A stretch of DNA of 64,000 bases, taken from positions 1,550,001 to 1,614,000 of the forward strand of contig NZ_FXBL01000004.1 of NCBI RefSeq assembly GCF_900177325.1, written 5' to 3'. Under the pieces are notes generated by a model. It was not told where the DNA came from. It worked only from the letters and a program-made list of their open reading frames with translations, and ran no database searches. This stretch comes from Mesorhizobium australicum. GTDB taxonomy: Bacteria > Pseudomonadota > Alphaproteobacteria > Rhizobiales > Rhizobiaceae. Position numbers and translations under genes: made by a program. Positions 24,475 to 33,994 of this stretch are shown one piece after another. Every line of letters starts with the position of its first letter. Position 1 is the first letter of the stretch.

Positions 24475-27400
24475 CTACTTTTTCGCCAGGAGCGCGCGGA
24501 CGAGCTCTTCGGTGACCCGGCCCGTGGGCTGCATCCCGTTGTCCTTCTGGAACTGACTGATCGCCGCCGTCGTCTTCGCACCCATCACGCCGTCGGCGCC
24601 GCCTGCGTCGTAGCCGTTCTTGTTGAGGATGAGCTGGATGTTGCGGACGGCCTGCTTCATGTCGACGCTTGCGGTCTTCGAAGGGGCCTCCGTCCAGCCA
24701 TCGGGAATGGCGGTGTCGTTCGACTCGACGTCGAGTTCCTTCGGCTTCCACTCCTCGGCCGCAGCGCGGGCGCGCTCCAGCTGTTCGGGACGCAGCGCAT
24801 TGGCGACCTCGTCGCGCTTCTGCGCGGCGTCCTTGTCGCCGTTCTTCGCCACGAGCGCGAACCACTTGTAGGATTCTTCCAGGTTCTGCGGAACGCCTAC
24901 GCCCTTGGCCGAGAGGATGCCGAGATTGAACTGGCTGTCCTTGACGCCGAGCTCAGCCGCCCGGGTGAACCAGCGGCCGGCGGATTCGTTGTCAGTCGTC
25001 CCGTCGGCGCCCATCGCAAACAGCACCGCGAGATTGTGCATGGCACTGGCGTTGCCCTGCTCGGCCGCCATCTGGTACCAGGTCTTGGCCTTGACGATGT
25101 CGCGGGTGACGCCGGTTCCCTTTTCGTAAAAATTGCCGATGCGATACTGCGCAGGCGCGAAGCCGGCGTCGGCTGCCTGCTCGTACCACTTCGCCGCTTC
25201 GGCGAGGTCCGCCTTCGTCCCGCGCCCTTCGGCATAACGGCTGCCGATTTCGAACAGCGCCTTCGGGTCGCCCTGCTCGGCCGCCTCCCGCAGAGGCTGC
25301 GGGCCGGCTTCGGTCGGCACGACGATCGGCTCGGCGGAAATCTCTTCCGACACCGTCGCCTCGTCCGCTTCCGTCATGGCCGGCTCGGTGGCCGCGGCAT
25401 GGGGCACGGCGGCGGTCGTTCCGGCATCGGTCGCGCCAGGCGCGGGGCTCGGCATGGTGGCGGGGGTCACCGGTTCGACCGGCTCGACCGTGCGGGGCGT
25501 GTCGGCGGTCTCGGTGGTCGCCTTCGCCGCCGGCTGTTCGGCCACAGGGGCCGTCTCCACAGCCTTCGGCGCCTCGGGCTCGGACACAGCGACCGGCTCG
25601 CCTTCCGCGAGGAAGGCTTTACCCAGCTGCAGGCCTGCAAGCGCGATCACGACGCCGCCGGCCGCCATCAATGCCGCCTTGCGGTGGTTCTTGAGGATAC
25701 GGCCGAGACCGGACGACTTCCTCACGCCGGTGATGTCGATGCCTTTCTTCTGCGCCTCCGCTTCGGCCGCGGCGGCCTGGGCGGCGCGGCGGGCAGCGGC
25801 GATGAAGTCGGACTTGGCCGCTTCCCCCTCGGTCGGCTGCAAGGGCTTGGCGCGCTCGTCGCGCACCCGCTTCATGATCGTGCTGAGGTCGGGCGCGCCG
25901 GAGCCCGGCTCGAGCGGCCGGTTGGCGATCTTGGGATCGATCGGCTCGTCGATGTCGACGGTGGGCGCGAGGGACGGCGTGGGAAGTTCGTCTCCGGCGA
26001 GGGGGGCGGCCTTCACGGCGTCCTTGCGCCCGGCGAACGCGCGCGCCAGCCCGCTCAGCATCGAACGCCTGGCGGGGGTATCGGCGCTCGGCGGGCTTTC
26101 GATCTCGTCTTCGAGGGCCGCGGACGCGGCCGCGGCGGCCGCCTCGGCGGGCGTGCGCTTGGTGCGTGTGCCGTCGACGGGATCCATTGGATCGAAGGCA
26201 TCGACAGGTTCGAGCGGCGGCGTCTCCGCAAGCGATTTGAACGCGCGGGGCGCCGGGGTGGCGCTGCTCGATTCCAGCGTGCCCAGACGATCGACGATCT
26301 TGAGCAAGGTGTCGTGGATTGCCTCGAAGGTGCGGGCGTTTCGCTCGTCGGAGCGGCGGGTGAGGGAGTCTAGCGCGTGCAGGTCCTTCGCGAGCGCCTC
26401 CACGGCGGGCGTGTCCATGCGCGAGTCGGCGATCTGGCGGATCGTCTGCTCGGCCGCCTGGCGCGCGGATTCGAGGATCGCATCGCGGCTGCCGGCGATC
26501 GACTGCTCGATCTGTTCGAGGCGAGGGCCGATGTCCTCGAATTCGGGGAGCGAAGGCACGGGCTTGCGCATGTGCTCCGACAGGCTCGCGACCTGGCTCT
26601 CCAGGCTCCTGATGAGGCCGGGGTCGATGCCCGCCACCTCGCGCGAGGACTGTTCGAGCCGGGCGGAAATGTCTTCGAGGCGCGCCTCGAGGCCGCTGAT
26701 CGAGGCCTGTCCCTGCGACCCGACCGACTGGTCGAAACGGCGCGAGAGTTCTTCGAACCGCGCGTCGATGGCGTTCATCAGCGTGGCGTCCTGCGGCTGG
26801 TCGAGCCGGGTCGCGAGTTCCTCTATACGGCCTTCGAGCTCGCGGAAGATGGACTGTCCGCGCCTGGCCGTCTCGCCCTGTGCCTCCAGCATGTCGGAGA
26901 TCGTGGAGAAGCGGCTTTCGAGACCGCGCACCACGGCATCGGCGTCCTGCGGGGCAAAGCCTGTATCGAGCTTCTCGGCGATCGCCGCGACATGGCGCGC
27001 CAGATGCTCCAGCGAGGCGTCGGGCATCGCCACGCGGCGCGCCATCTCGTCGACCCGAAGTGACAGCATGTTGATCCGGTCGATGATCTCGCCGCTCGGA
27101 CGGTCGTCGTTGAGCTCCTCGATCTGGCGGGCGAGCGAGGCGATGCGCGCCTCGATGCGCTCGAACTGCTCGATCTGCGGCACCGGCGACTGCACGTTGA
27201 CCGACGACGCCACGATGGCGCGCGAGATCTCGTCGAGGCGCTCGCCGATCAGCGCCAGCGCATCCGGCGCGGCTGTGTTCTGGTGGCGCGCGAACTGCTC
27301 GACGGCGCCGGCCAGCGTGCGCACCTTCTCTTCCATCGTCCGCAGCGACAGGGATTCGGGAAGGTTGTTGACCGCGTCGCTGATCTCTTCCAGCCGCGCG

Positions 27401-28110
27401 GTCAGCGCCTCGATCGCCGGGTCGCTGCCGCCGAAGCGGTCGTTGGCCGTGACGCGTTCCTCGAAGGCGTCGAAACGGCGGTCGAACTCGTCCCAGCGGC
27501 GCTCCACAGCGTGGACGCTCTCTTCCCGCGCCAGCCGGTCCATCGTCGCCCGGACTTCGTCGAGTTCGGTCCTGAGCATGCCGATGCCGCGATCGTCGCT
27601 GCGCTGGGCGAGTGCGCCGATCGCATTCGAAAGACGCTCCAGCTCGTTGGTCAGGTCGACGCCCTGCAGGCCGGCATTGGCGGCCGAGTAGGCGCGCTGG
27701 ATATCGGCGCGCAGCGCCTCGAATTCGCGGCTCAGCCCGCTGGACATCTGCTGCCGCAGTTCCTCGCGCATGCCCTTGAGTTCGGTCGCGACCCTGGAGA
27801 TCGTGGCGACGCCTTCTTCCTGGCGCCGGTTGGTCTCGACGGAGCGGGCGAGATCCTGCATCGACGAGCCGAACTGCGCGCGGTGCTGCTGGGGCTGCCC
27901 GAAGTCGCGCGGGCGCGGGTCGTCCTGGTAATAGGTGCGTTCCGCGGCGTAGCGATCGCTGGAGCGGAGCTGCGGCCGGGCTTCCTCCCTGGACCGGTCG
28001 AGCCGGGCGCCGATCGCGTCGAGCGTGCGGCCGATCTCGTCGATCGTCGAGCTCGTGCGCCTCGGACGGCCGGCGTTGAGCTGCTCGAGATAGGACCGCT
28101 TGCTGTTCAT
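24475..28110 (-). CDS. podJ: PodJ-type polar localisation factor with Sel1 repeats and peptidoglycan-binding domain
   Basis: A pole-organising scaffold. Residues 1 to about 660 are acidic and heptad-rich coiled coil with repeated LEARLEDISARLEQ-type units; 660-800 is disordered and Pro/Ala-rich; one membrane span lies at about 808-830 (ALMAAGGVVIALAGLQLG); a periplasmic Pro/Thr/Ala linker follows; Sel1-type repeats cover about 945-1093 (AAKWYEQAADAGFAPAQYRI, GRWFTRAAELG); and a PG_binding_1 domain closes the protein (1150-1211, AVRNIQLILNKNGYDAGG). This matches Caulobacter and Agrobacterium PodJ. The start at 28110 (MNSKRSYLEQLNAG) is chosen over an upstream in-frame codon at 28158. In Agrobacterium PodJ marks the growing and old poles; a like role here is inferred. 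Confidence 0.88.
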   Translation of the reverse strand: MNSKRSYLEQLNAGRPRRTSSTIDEIGRTLDAIGARLDRSREEARPQLRSSDRYAAERTYYQDDPRPRDFGQPQQHRAQFGSSMQDLARSVETNRRQEEGVATISRVATELKGMREELRQQMSSGLSREFEALRADIQRAYSAANAGLQGVDLTNELERLSNAIGALAQRSDDRGIGMLRTELDEVRATMDRLAREESVHAVERRWDEFDRRFDAFEERVTANDRFGGSDPAIEALTARLEEISDAVNNLPESLSLRTMEEKVRTLAGAVEQFARHQNTAAPDALALIGERLDEISRAIVASSVNVQSPVPQIEQFERIEARIASLARQIEELNDDRPSGEIIDRINMLSLRVDEMARRVAMPDASLEHLARHVAAIAEKLDTGFAPQDADAVVRGLESRFSTISDMLEAQGETARRGQSIFRELEGRIEELATRLDQPQDATLMNAIDARFEELSRRFDQSVGSQGQASISGLEARLEDISARLEQSSREVAGIDPGLIRSLESQVASLSEHMRKPVPSLPEFEDIGPRLEQIEQSIAGSRDAILESARQAAEQTIRQIADSRMDTPAVEALAKDLHALDSLTRRSDERNARTFEAIHDTLLKIVDRLGTLESSSATPAPRAFKSLAETPPLEPVDAFDPMDPVDGTRTKRTPAEAAAAAASAALEDEIESPPSADTPARRSMLSGLARAFAGRKDAVKAAPLAGDELPTPSLAPTVDIDEPIDPKIANRPLEPGSGAPDLSTIMKRVRDERAKPLQPTEGEAAKSDFIAAARRAAQAAAAEAEAQKKGIDITGVRKSSGLGRILKNHRKAALMAAGGVVIALAGLQLGKAFLAEGEPVAVSEPEAPKAVETAPVAEQPAAKATTETADTPRTVEPVEPVTPATMPSPAPGATDAGTTAAVPHAAATEPAMTEADEATVSEEISAEPIVVPTEAGPQPLREAAEQGDPKALFEIGSRYAEGRGTKADLAEAAKWYEQAADAGFAPAQYRIGNFYEKGTGVTRDIVKAKTWYQMAAEQGNASAMHNLAVLFAMGADGTTDNESAGRWFTRAAELGVKDSQFNLGILSAKGVGVPQNLEESYKWFALVAKNGDKDAAQKRDEVANALRPEQLERARAAAEEWKPKELDVESNDTAIPDGWTEAPSKTASVDMKQAVRNIQLILNKNGYDAGGADGVMGAKTTAAISQFQKDNGMQPTGRVTEELVRALLAKK

Positions 28111-28173
28111 GGTCGCGCCTGTTCTCAACCTTAGCCGACGTTTTCCGCCGGCCCCCAAAAGTAGGCTCCTCGC

Positions 28174-28178
28174 GGAAT
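28174..28178. promoter_or_regulatory. podJ: GANTC (CcrM methylation) site in the podJ promoter region
   Basis: GAATC lies 64 bases before the podJ start codon. CcrM methylation at GANTC controls GcrA-dependent promoters in alphaproteobacteria, and podJ is a reported GcrA target in Caulobacter. The motif is short and can occur by chance, so this is a candidate only. Confidence 0.35.
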
Positions 28179-28410
28179 CGTTAGCGGCTCAGGCCTGTGC
28201 GAAGCTGGCCTCGGCGCGCTCGTTTCCGCCGGTCCGGGTGACGGTGAACACACAAGACAGGATAACCACTGTGTTCCGGCGAGTGCACATTCCGCCGGAT
28301 ATGGTAAACAAGGCGTTAACCAACATTACCAAATTGCGTGCGAGCCCTGCGCCGGGCGCATGGCCGATGCGTCATTGCGTCACTTGATTGGCCGGCGAAG
28401 CGTCAGTATA

Positions 28411-28428
28411 TGCTTTACGTAAACGTAA
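28411..28428. promoter_or_regulatory. LiuR-like operator, copy 2, before the MerR regulator gene
   Basis: TGCTTTACGTAAACGTAA aligns base for base with the copies at 12767 and 29113 except for its first three positions. It lies 130 bases upstream of the MerR start, where it could mediate autoregulation. Confidence 0.65.
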
Positions 28429-28557
28429 GAACGCCACATTTCTCGCGCTCTTTACTCTTATCGTCAAACCGAGGATGATTCGCCGGCCGCGGCGACATAC
28501 CTTTCGTGCGTCGCCGCACCGGCGCCGATGCACCCTTTAGCAACGGACACAAGAACA

Positions 28558-29031
28558 ATGATGAAACTGGTCCTGGCGGCTGACACCGCCGCGAATGCGT
28601 TTGAAAATGGTTCCACCGGGGCATCTGCCGAGCATGGCGAGGATCTCGCCCGCATCGGCGACATGGCCAAGATGTTCGGTGTCACGCTGCGCACCCTGCG
28701 CTTCTACGAGGACAAGGGGCTCCTCAATCCGAAACGCGAAGGCACGACCCGGCTCTATACCCGCCGCGACCGTGCCCGCCTCCGTCTGATCCTGCTCGGC
28801 CGCAAGGTCGGCTTCACGCTTCGCGACGTGAAGCACATGATCGACCTCTATGATCCAAAGGGGCCGAACACGAAGCAGCTGAAGGTGGTGCTCGACAAGT
28901 CGGAGAAGCAGATGGGCCGACTGCTCAAGCAGCGCGAGGCTCTCGACGAGGCGATCGACGATCTGACCAAGGCGATGGACACCGCGCGCAAGGCGCTGGC
29001 AAGCCGTCAGCCAGTCGCTGCGAACGGCTGA
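28558..29031 (+). CDS. MerR-family regulator of the beta-oxidation operon (LiuR-like)
   Basis: A 157-residue DNA-binding regulator. The MerR helix-turn-helix and wing cover about residues 32-100 (IGDMAKMFGVTLRTLRFYED, GTTRLYTRRDRARL, VGFTLRDVKHMIDLYD), followed by a dimerisation coiled coil (LKVVLDKSEKQMGRLLKQRE). No metal-binding cysteines follow, so it is not a metal sensor. It precedes the acyl-CoA dehydrogenase operon, and the same palindrome stands before its own gene, before that operon and before the nitronate monooxygenase gene. LiuR-type MerR regulators control branched-chain amino acid and fatty-acid breakdown in proteobacteria, which fits. I use the ATG at 28558; an ATG at 28528 is in frame. 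Confidence 0.87.
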   Translation: MMKLVLAADTAANAFENGSTGASAEHGEDLARIGDMAKMFGVTLRTLRFYEDKGLLNPKREGTTRLYTRRDRARLRLILLGRKVGFTLRDVKHMIDLYDPKGPNTKQLKVVLDKSEKQMGRLLKQREALDEAIDDLTKAMDTARKALASRQPVAANG

Positions 29032-29059
29032 TCGCTCTTCCTCTTCCGGCATTTTTGCC

Positions 29060-29092
29060 ACGGCCGTCCCGCGGGGCGGCCGTTCGTTTTTT
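29060..29092 (+). terminator. Rho-independent terminator after the MerR gene
   Basis: An 11-bp GC-rich stem (ACGGCCGTCCC with GGGGCGGCCGT, one G-T pair) with a two-base loop is followed by tcgttttttat. It separates the regulator transcript from the operon promoter at 29110. Confidence 0.88.
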
Positions 29093-29102
29093 ATGTCCTG
29101 CG

Positions 29103-29138
29103 GCAAATATTGACGTTTACGCAAACGTCAATATTTGC
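29103..29138 (+). promoter_or_regulatory. LiuR-like operator, copy 3, overlapping the beta-oxidation operon promoter
   Basis: A perfect inverted repeat with 16-base arms (29103-29118 and 29123-29138) and spacer ACGC; its centre TGACGTTTACGCAAACGTCA is the shared operator. A TTGACG at 29110-29115 and TATTTG at 29132-29137, 16 bases apart, look like a promoter buried in the site, consistent with repression by occlusion. The first gene starts at 29215. Confidence 0.82.
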
Positions 29139-29214
29139 TAGAGGACCCTAAACGAGACATCCGCCTTCCGGCGCATCCGCCGGGCGGAATGCTGATCTGC
29201 CATTGGAGGAATAG

Positions 29215-31011
29215 ATGCCGACTTACCGCGCGCCGGTTCAGGATACGCTTTTCGTGTTGAATGAGGTGCTCGGCTACGAGCGGTATTCGAACCTGCCGGG
29301 CTTCTCCGACGCCACGCCCGACATCCTCGAGGCGATCCTGGGCGAGGCTGCGAAGCTGGCCGAGAACGTGCTGCATCCGCTGAACCGCGTCGGCGACATC
29401 GAAGGCTGCGAACGCCATGACGATGGCACGGTGACGACGCCGAAGGGCTTCAAGGACGGCTACGACGCTTATCGCGAGGGCGGCTGGCTTGGTCTCTCCA
29501 TACCGGCCGAATATGGCGGGCAGGGCCTGCCCTATACGGTGCACTCGGCCGTCGGCGAATACATGTCGTCCGCCAACATGGCACTGATGATGTATCCGGG
29601 CCTGACCCAGGGCGCGATCGCCGCGATCCTCGCCCACGGCTCGGATGAGCAGAAGTCCACCTATGTGCCGAAGATGGCCGAAGGCATCTGGACGGGCACG
29701 ATGAACCTGACCGAGCCGCATTGCGGCACCGACCTCGGCCTGCTGCGCTCGAAGGCAGTCCCGAACGGCGACGGCTCCTATGCAATCTCCGGCCAGAAGA
29801 TCTTCATCTCGGCCGGCGAGCACGACATGTCCGAGAACATCGTCCACCTGGTGCTCGCCCGCATCGAAGGTGCGCCGGATGGCGTGAAGGGCATTTCGCT
29901 GTTTATCGTGCCGAAGTTCAACCTCGGCGAGGACGGTTCGATCGGCGACCGCAACGCGGTTTCCTGCGGCTCGATCGAGGAGAAGATGGGCATCCACGGC
30001 AATGCCACCTGCGTCATGAACTATGACGGCGCGCGCGGCTTCCTCCTCGGCGAGGAGAACGGCGGCCTCAAGGCCATGTTCGTGATGATGAACGAGGCAC
30101 GCCTCGGCGTCGGCCTGCAGGGGCTTTCGGTGTCCGAGATCGCCTACCAGAACGCCGTCGCCTACGCGAAGGAGCGCATCCAGGGCCGCTCGCTGACCGG
30201 CGCCAAGGCCAAGGACAAGAAGGCCGACCCGATCATCGTCCATCCGGACATCCGCCGCAGCCTGCTGACGATGAAGTCGTTCAATGAGGCCGGCCGCGCG
30301 CTGATCCTGTGGACCGCGATCAAGTCCGACGTCGCGCACCGCTCCGGCGACGACAAGGAGCGCCAGGCGGCCGACGACCACATGGGCCTGATGACCCCGA
30401 TCATCAAAGGCGTGCTGACCGACAAGGGCTTTGACCACGCGGTGATGGCGCAGCAGGTCTTCGGCGGCCACGGCTACATCGAAGAGCACGGCATGAGCCA
30501 GTTCGTGCGCGATGCGCGCATCGCCATGATCTACGAGGGCGCCAACGGCATCCAGGCGCTGGATCTCGTCGGCCGCAAGCTTGCCATGAACGGCGGGCGC
30601 GCCGTGCAGGCCTTCTTCAAGGAGGTCGGAGAGTTCTGCGAGGCGAACCGCTCCGACGAAAAGATGGCGCCCTACACCAAGTCGCTCAAGAAGGGCCTGA
30701 ACGACCTCCAGGCCGCCACGATGTGGCTGATGCAGAACGGCATGGCGAACCCCGACAATGCGGGCGCGGCCTCGACCGACTACATGCATCTCTTCGGCCT
30801 CGTCGCGCTCGGCTACATGTGGGGGCAGATGGCGAAGACCGCGCACGAAAAGCTCGCCGGGGGCGCCAACGGCGACGCATCGTTCTACGAGACGAAGCTG
30901 GTCACGGGCCGCTACTTCATGGAGCGCGTGATGCCCGAGACGGCGGCGCATCTCGCCCGCCTGTCGACCGGCGCCGAGACGATGATGAAGCTGCCGGCGG
31001 AGGCCTTCTAG
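29215..31011 (+). CDS. Acyl-CoA dehydrogenase with C-terminal extension domain (FadE/AcdA-like)
   Basis: An FAD enzyme that introduces the alpha-beta double bond into acyl-CoA, first oxidative step of beta-oxidation. It is 598 aa, the long form with an extra C-terminal domain. Seen are [29 protein letters not shown] (flavin contact), [34 protein letters not shown], and [16 protein letters not shown] with the catalytic Glu. The start follows ggaggaat. First gene of a co-directed run: a second dehydrogenase, OsmC, thiolase and the hydratase/dehydrogenase follow. Chain length is not defined by sequence. Confidence 0.94.
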   Translation: MPTYRAPVQDTLFVLNEVLGYERYSNLPGFSDATPDILEAILGEAAKLAENVLHPLNRVGDIEGCERHDDGTVTTPKGFKDGYDAYREGGWLGLSIPAEYGGQGLPYTVHSAVGEYMSSANMALMMYPGLTQGAIAAILAHGSDEQKSTYVPKMAEGIWTGTMNLTEPHCGTDLGLLRSKAVPNGDGSYAISGQKIFISAGEHDMSENIVHLVLARIEGAPDGVKGISLFIVPKFNLGEDGSIGDRNAVSCGSIEEKMGIHGNATCVMNYDGARGFLLGEENGGLKAMFVMMNEARLGVGLQGLSVSEIAYQNAVAYAKERIQGRSLTGAKAKDKKADPIIVHPDIRRSLLTMKSFNEAGRALILWTAIKSDVAHRSGDDKERQAADDHMGLMTPIIKGVLTDKGFDHAVMAQQVFGGHGYIEEHGMSQFVRDARIAMIYEGANGIQALDLVGRKLAMNGGRAVQAFFKEVGEFCEANRSDEKMAPYTKSLKKGLNDLQAATMWLMQNGMANPDNAGAASTDYMHLFGLVALGYMWGQMAKTAHEKLAGGANGDASFYETKLVTGRYFMERVMPETAAHLARLSTGAETMMKLPAEAF

Positions 31012-31032
31012 GCGGCGTTTGTGCTTGCTTTT

Positions 31033-31046
31033 GTTCAAGCTTGAAC
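31033..31046. promoter_or_regulatory. 14-bp perfect palindrome before the second acyl-CoA dehydrogenase gene
   Basis: GTTCAAGCTTGAAC stands 30 bases before the GTG start, directly followed by an AT-rich tatataa. It could be a TetR-type operator with an internal promoter, allowing separate control of the downstream genes. A palindrome of this size can also occur by chance. Confidence 0.4.
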
Positions 31047-31076
31047 TATATAAAGCCATCTGCCAGGAGGAACCCA

Positions 31077-32249
31077 GTGGCCGCAGATCCCGCAACCGTC
31101 CTTGACCTGCCGAAGCCCCGCTGGGTGACCGACGACGTCGCCATGCTCTACGACATGGCGACGCGCTTTCTCTCAGAGGAAATCGCGCCGCGCTACGAGG
31201 AATTCGAGAAGAACGAGATCTTCGACCGCGAGAGCTGGGAGAAGGCCGGCGCGGCGGGGCTGCTCTGCGCCTCGATGCCAGAGGAATATGGCGGCTCCGG
31301 CGGCACTTTCGCGCATGAGAGTGCGATCATCGAGGCGATCAGCCATGTCGGCGTCGATGGCTTCGGCATCGGGCTGCACAATTCCATTGTCGCGCCCTAC
31401 ATCCTGCATTACGGCTCCGAGGAGCAGAAGAAGCGCTGGCTGCCGAGGATGGCGACCGGAGAGCTGATCGGCGCCATCGCGATGACGGAGCCTGGCGCAG
31501 GCTCCGACCTGCAGGGCGTCAAGACGCGGGCCGACAAAGACGGCAACCAGTATCGCATCAACGGCTCCAAGACCTTCATCACCAACGGCCAGCTCGCCAA
31601 CCTCATCATCGTCGTCACCAAGACCGATCCATCGAAGGGCGCCAAGGGCACGTCGCTGATCGTGGTCGAGACCGACGAGGTCGAGGGCTTCGAGCGCGGC
31701 CGCAATCTCGACAAGATCGGGCTGAAGTCGAACGACACGTCGGAGCTGTTCTTCAACGACGTCCGCGTGCCGACGTCGAACCTGCTCGGCCACGAGGAAG
31801 GGCAGGGCTTCGTCCAGTTGATGCAGCAGCTGCCGCAGGAGCGGCTGCAGATCGGCACCACGGCGATCTCGGTGATCGAGAAGGCGCTGGCGCTGACGAT
31901 CGACTACGTCAAGGAGCGCAAGGCGTTTGGCAAATCGATCCTGGAATTCCAGAACACCCAGTTCAAGCTCGCCGAGTTGAAGACCGAGGCGACCGTCGGC
32001 CGGGTCTTCTACAACGATTGCGTCGAGCGCCACATCAATGGCGGGCTGGACCCGGTGACAGCCTCGATGGCGAAATACTGGCTCTCCGACCTGCAGGGCA
32101 AGGTCGTGGACCAATGCCTCCAGCTCTTTGGCGGATACGGTTTCATGAATGAGTTTCCGATCGCCCGTATGTATCGCGACGCGCGCGTGCAGCGTATCTA
32201 TGGCGGCACGAACGAGATCATGAAGGTGCTGATCGCCCGGAGCCTCTGA
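31077..32249 (+). CDS. Acyl-CoA dehydrogenase (standard length)
   Basis: A 390-residue acyl-CoA dehydrogenase distinct from the 598-residue one upstream. Landmarks are MPEEYGGSGGTF, IAMTEPGAGSDLQGVKT, INGSKTFITNGQLAN, RKAFGKSILEFQNTQFKLAE, LFGGYGFMNEFPIARMYRD and RIYGGTNEIMKVLIARSL. The position occupied by Glu in the short-chain class (YGGTNEI) is filled as in medium/long-chain enzymes. The start is a GTG at 31077 after the ribosome site caggagg. It probably serves a different chain length or branched substrate from the first enzyme. Confidence 0.93.
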   Translation: MAADPATVLDLPKPRWVTDDVAMLYDMATRFLSEEIAPRYEEFEKNEIFDRESWEKAGAAGLLCASMPEEYGGSGGTFAHESAIIEAISHVGVDGFGIGLHNSIVAPYILHYGSEEQKKRWLPRMATGELIGAIAMTEPGAGSDLQGVKTRADKDGNQYRINGSKTFITNGQLANLIIVVTKTDPSKGAKGTSLIVVETDEVEGFERGRNLDKIGLKSNDTSELFFNDVRVPTSNLLGHEEGQGFVQLMQQLPQERLQIGTTAISVIEKALALTIDYVKERKAFGKSILEFQNTQFKLAELKTEATVGRVFYNDCVERHINGGLDPVTASMAKYWLSDLQGKVVDQCLQLFGGYGFMNEFPIARMYRDARVQRIYGGTNEIMKVLIARSL

Positions 32250-32256
32250 GGTCGAC

Positions 32257-32712
32257 ATGTCGAAGCACACCGCCACGCTCCGCTGGAGCCAGGACGAAGG
32301 GGACCACTTCTCGCTCGGCCGCTATACGCGGGTGCACGAGATCGCCTTCGACGGCGGCACGACCATCATGGGCTCGCCCTCGCCCGACATCGTACGCGAG
32401 CCGTTCTCCAATCCGGTCGGCGTCGACCCGGAGGAGATGTTCGTCGCCTCGATCGCGTCCTGCCACATGCTGTGGTTCCTGGATTTCGCCCGCCGCGCCA
32501 AGGTCGAGGTATTGTCCTACGAGGACAAGGCCGAAGGCATCATGGAAACGGACGCTGCCGGCCGCACGTCGATCACCAAAGTGACGCTGCGGCCGAAGGT
32601 CGAAGTATCCGGCGAGGCCGGCGACCTCGACGCGATCCACCACAAGGCGCACGAGGCCTGTTTCATCGCCAATTCGGTGAAGACCGAGATTACCGTCGAG
32701 CCGGCCGCCTGA
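32257..32712 (+). CDS. OsmC-family peroxidase-like protein
   Basis: A 151-residue protein of the OsmC/Ohr fold, which reduces organic or fatty-acid hydroperoxides with two cysteines. Both are present: SIASCHMLWFL and EACFIANSV. The N-terminus has SPSPDIVREPFSNPVGVDPEEM, with the conserved acidic helix. It lies 7 bases after the dehydrogenase gene and 64 before the thiolase gene. A role in clearing lipid peroxides formed during fatty-acid oxidation is plausible but inferred. Confidence 0.9.
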   Translation: MSKHTATLRWSQDEGDHFSLGRYTRVHEIAFDGGTTIMGSPSPDIVREPFSNPVGVDPEEMFVASIASCHMLWFLDFARRAKVEVLSYEDKAEGIMETDAAGRTSITKVTLRPKVEVSGEAGDLDAIHHKAHEACFIANSVKTEITVEPAA

Positions 32713-32776
32713 TCCGCCAGCCGACGCAATGCCTGCCGCCGCCCCGCGCGGCGCAATGAGAAACTGGAGCAAGGAA

Positions 32777-33985
32777 ATGGCTGAGGTTTATGTCTACGAC
32801 GCCGTCCGCACGCCGCGCGGACGCGGCAAGAAGGACGGTTCCCTGCACGAAGTGCCGGCGGTGCGCCTGGCGGCCAAGGTTCTGGAAGCGGTGCGCGACC
32901 GCAACGGGCTCGACACGGGCACGGTCGACGACATCGTCTTCGGCTGCGTCGACCCGGTCGGCGAGGCAGGTTCGGTGATCCCGCGCGCGGCGACCTTCGA
33001 GGCCGGCTACGACACCAAGGCGCCCGGCATCCAGCTGTCACGCTTCTGCGCCTCGGGCCTCGACGCCATCAACCTGGGTGCTGCGAAGATCGCCGCCGGC
33101 CAGGACGACATCGTGATCTCGGGCGGCGTCGAATCGATGTCGCGCGTCGGCATGGGCATGTCGGGTGGCGCCTGGTTCATGGACCCCTCGGTCGGCCTGC
33201 CGTCCTACTTCGTGCCGCAGGGCGTGTCGGCCGACGTGATCGCCACCAAATACGGCTTCTCGCGCGACGACGTCGACGCCTATGCGGTCGAGAGCCAGAA
33301 GCGCGCCGCGAAGGCCTGGGAGGAGGGCTACTTCAAGAATTCGGTCGTGCCGATCAAGGACCAGAACGGCCTGACCATCCTTGACCATGACGAGCATATG
33401 CGGCCGTCGACCGACATGCAGTCGCTCGCCTCGCTCAATCCGTCCTTCACCATCCCCGGTGAGATGGGCGGCTTCGACGCGGTCGCCATCCAGCGCTATC
33501 CGGAGCTGGAGGAGGTCAACCACGTCCACCACGCCGGCAACTCGTCCGGCATCGTCGATGGCGCGGCCGCGGTGCTGCTCGGCTCCAAGAAGGGCGGCAA
33601 GGCGATGGGCCTCAAGCCGCGCGCCCGCATCAGGGCCTTCACCAATATCGGCTCGGAGCCTGCGATCATGCTGACCGGACCGGTCGACGTGACCGAGAAG
33701 CTGCTGAAGCAGGCCAAGATGAAGCTCTCGGACATCGACCTGTTCGAGCTCAACGAGGCCTTCGCCTCGGTCGTGCTGCGCTACATGCAGGCCTTCGACA
33801 TCGACCACTCGAAGATGAACGTCAACGGCGGCGCGATCGCCATGGGCCATCCGCTGGGCGCTACCGGCGCGATGATCTTCGGCACCGTGCTCGATGAGCT
33901 GGAGCGCCGCGACCTCAACACCGCTCTCGTCACGCTGTGCATTGGCGCCGGCATGGGCACCGCGACGATCATCGAGCGCGTCTGA
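32777..33985 (+). CDS. fadA: Acetyl-CoA C-acyltransferase (thiolase)
   Basis: Cleaves 3-ketoacyl-CoA with CoA, the last step of a beta-oxidation cycle. The nucleophilic cysteine is in [15 protein letters not shown] (about residue 91), the His in [11 protein letters not shown] and [16 protein letters not shown], and the second cysteine in [15 protein letters not shown]. The protein is 402 aa. I start at ATG 32777 after gagcaagga, since the upstream in-frame ATG at 32729 is followed by Pro/Ala-rich codons and has no ribosome site. Partner of the FadB-type protein downstream. Confidence 0.94.
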   Translation: MAEVYVYDAVRTPRGRGKKDGSLHEVPAVRLAAKVLEAVRDRNGLDTGTVDDIVFGCVDPVGEAGSVIPRAATFEAGYDTKAPGIQLSRFCASGLDAINLGAAKIAAGQDDIVISGGVESMSRVGMGMSGGAWFMDPSVGLPSYFVPQGVSADVIATKYGFSRDDVDAYAVESQKRAAKAWEEGYFKNSVVPIKDQNGLTILDHDEHMRPSTDMQSLASLNPSFTIPGEMGGFDAVAIQRYPELEEVNHVHHAGNSSGIVDGAAAVLLGSKKGGKAMGLKPRARIRAFTNIGSEPAIMLTGPVDVTEKLLKQAKMKLSDIDLFELNEAFASVVLRYMQAFDIDHSKMNVNGGAIAMGHPLGATGAMIFGTVLDELERRDLNTALVTLCIGAGMGTATIIERV

Positions 33986-33994
33986 CGTCTCTTT

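Larger units (their letters stand above)
28111..28557. other. Divergent regulatory region between podJ and the MerR gene
   Basis: This 447-base region has no gene I trust. It holds the podJ promoter with a GANTC site (GAATC, 28174-28178) 64 bases upstream of the podJ start, an AT-richer part at 28255-28345 with one TTAA element (28316-28319), and the operator copy at 28411-28428 before the MerR gene. An open frame at 28100-28387 has no ribosome site and unconvincing composition. Confidence 0.55.

Noticed and set aside
25376..27691. A 771-codon open frame on the plus strand opposite podJ
   Set aside because: Ser/Arg-rich shadow of podJ with no recognisable domain or ribosome site.
28316..28330. 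CtrA-type TTAA-N7-TTAA site before podJ
   Set aside because: Only the first TTAA is present; the second half reads TACC, too weak to call.
28100..28387. A 95-codon frame in the podJ-MerR gap
   Set aside because: No ribosome site, starts inside podJ, and the low-complexity product matches nothing I know.
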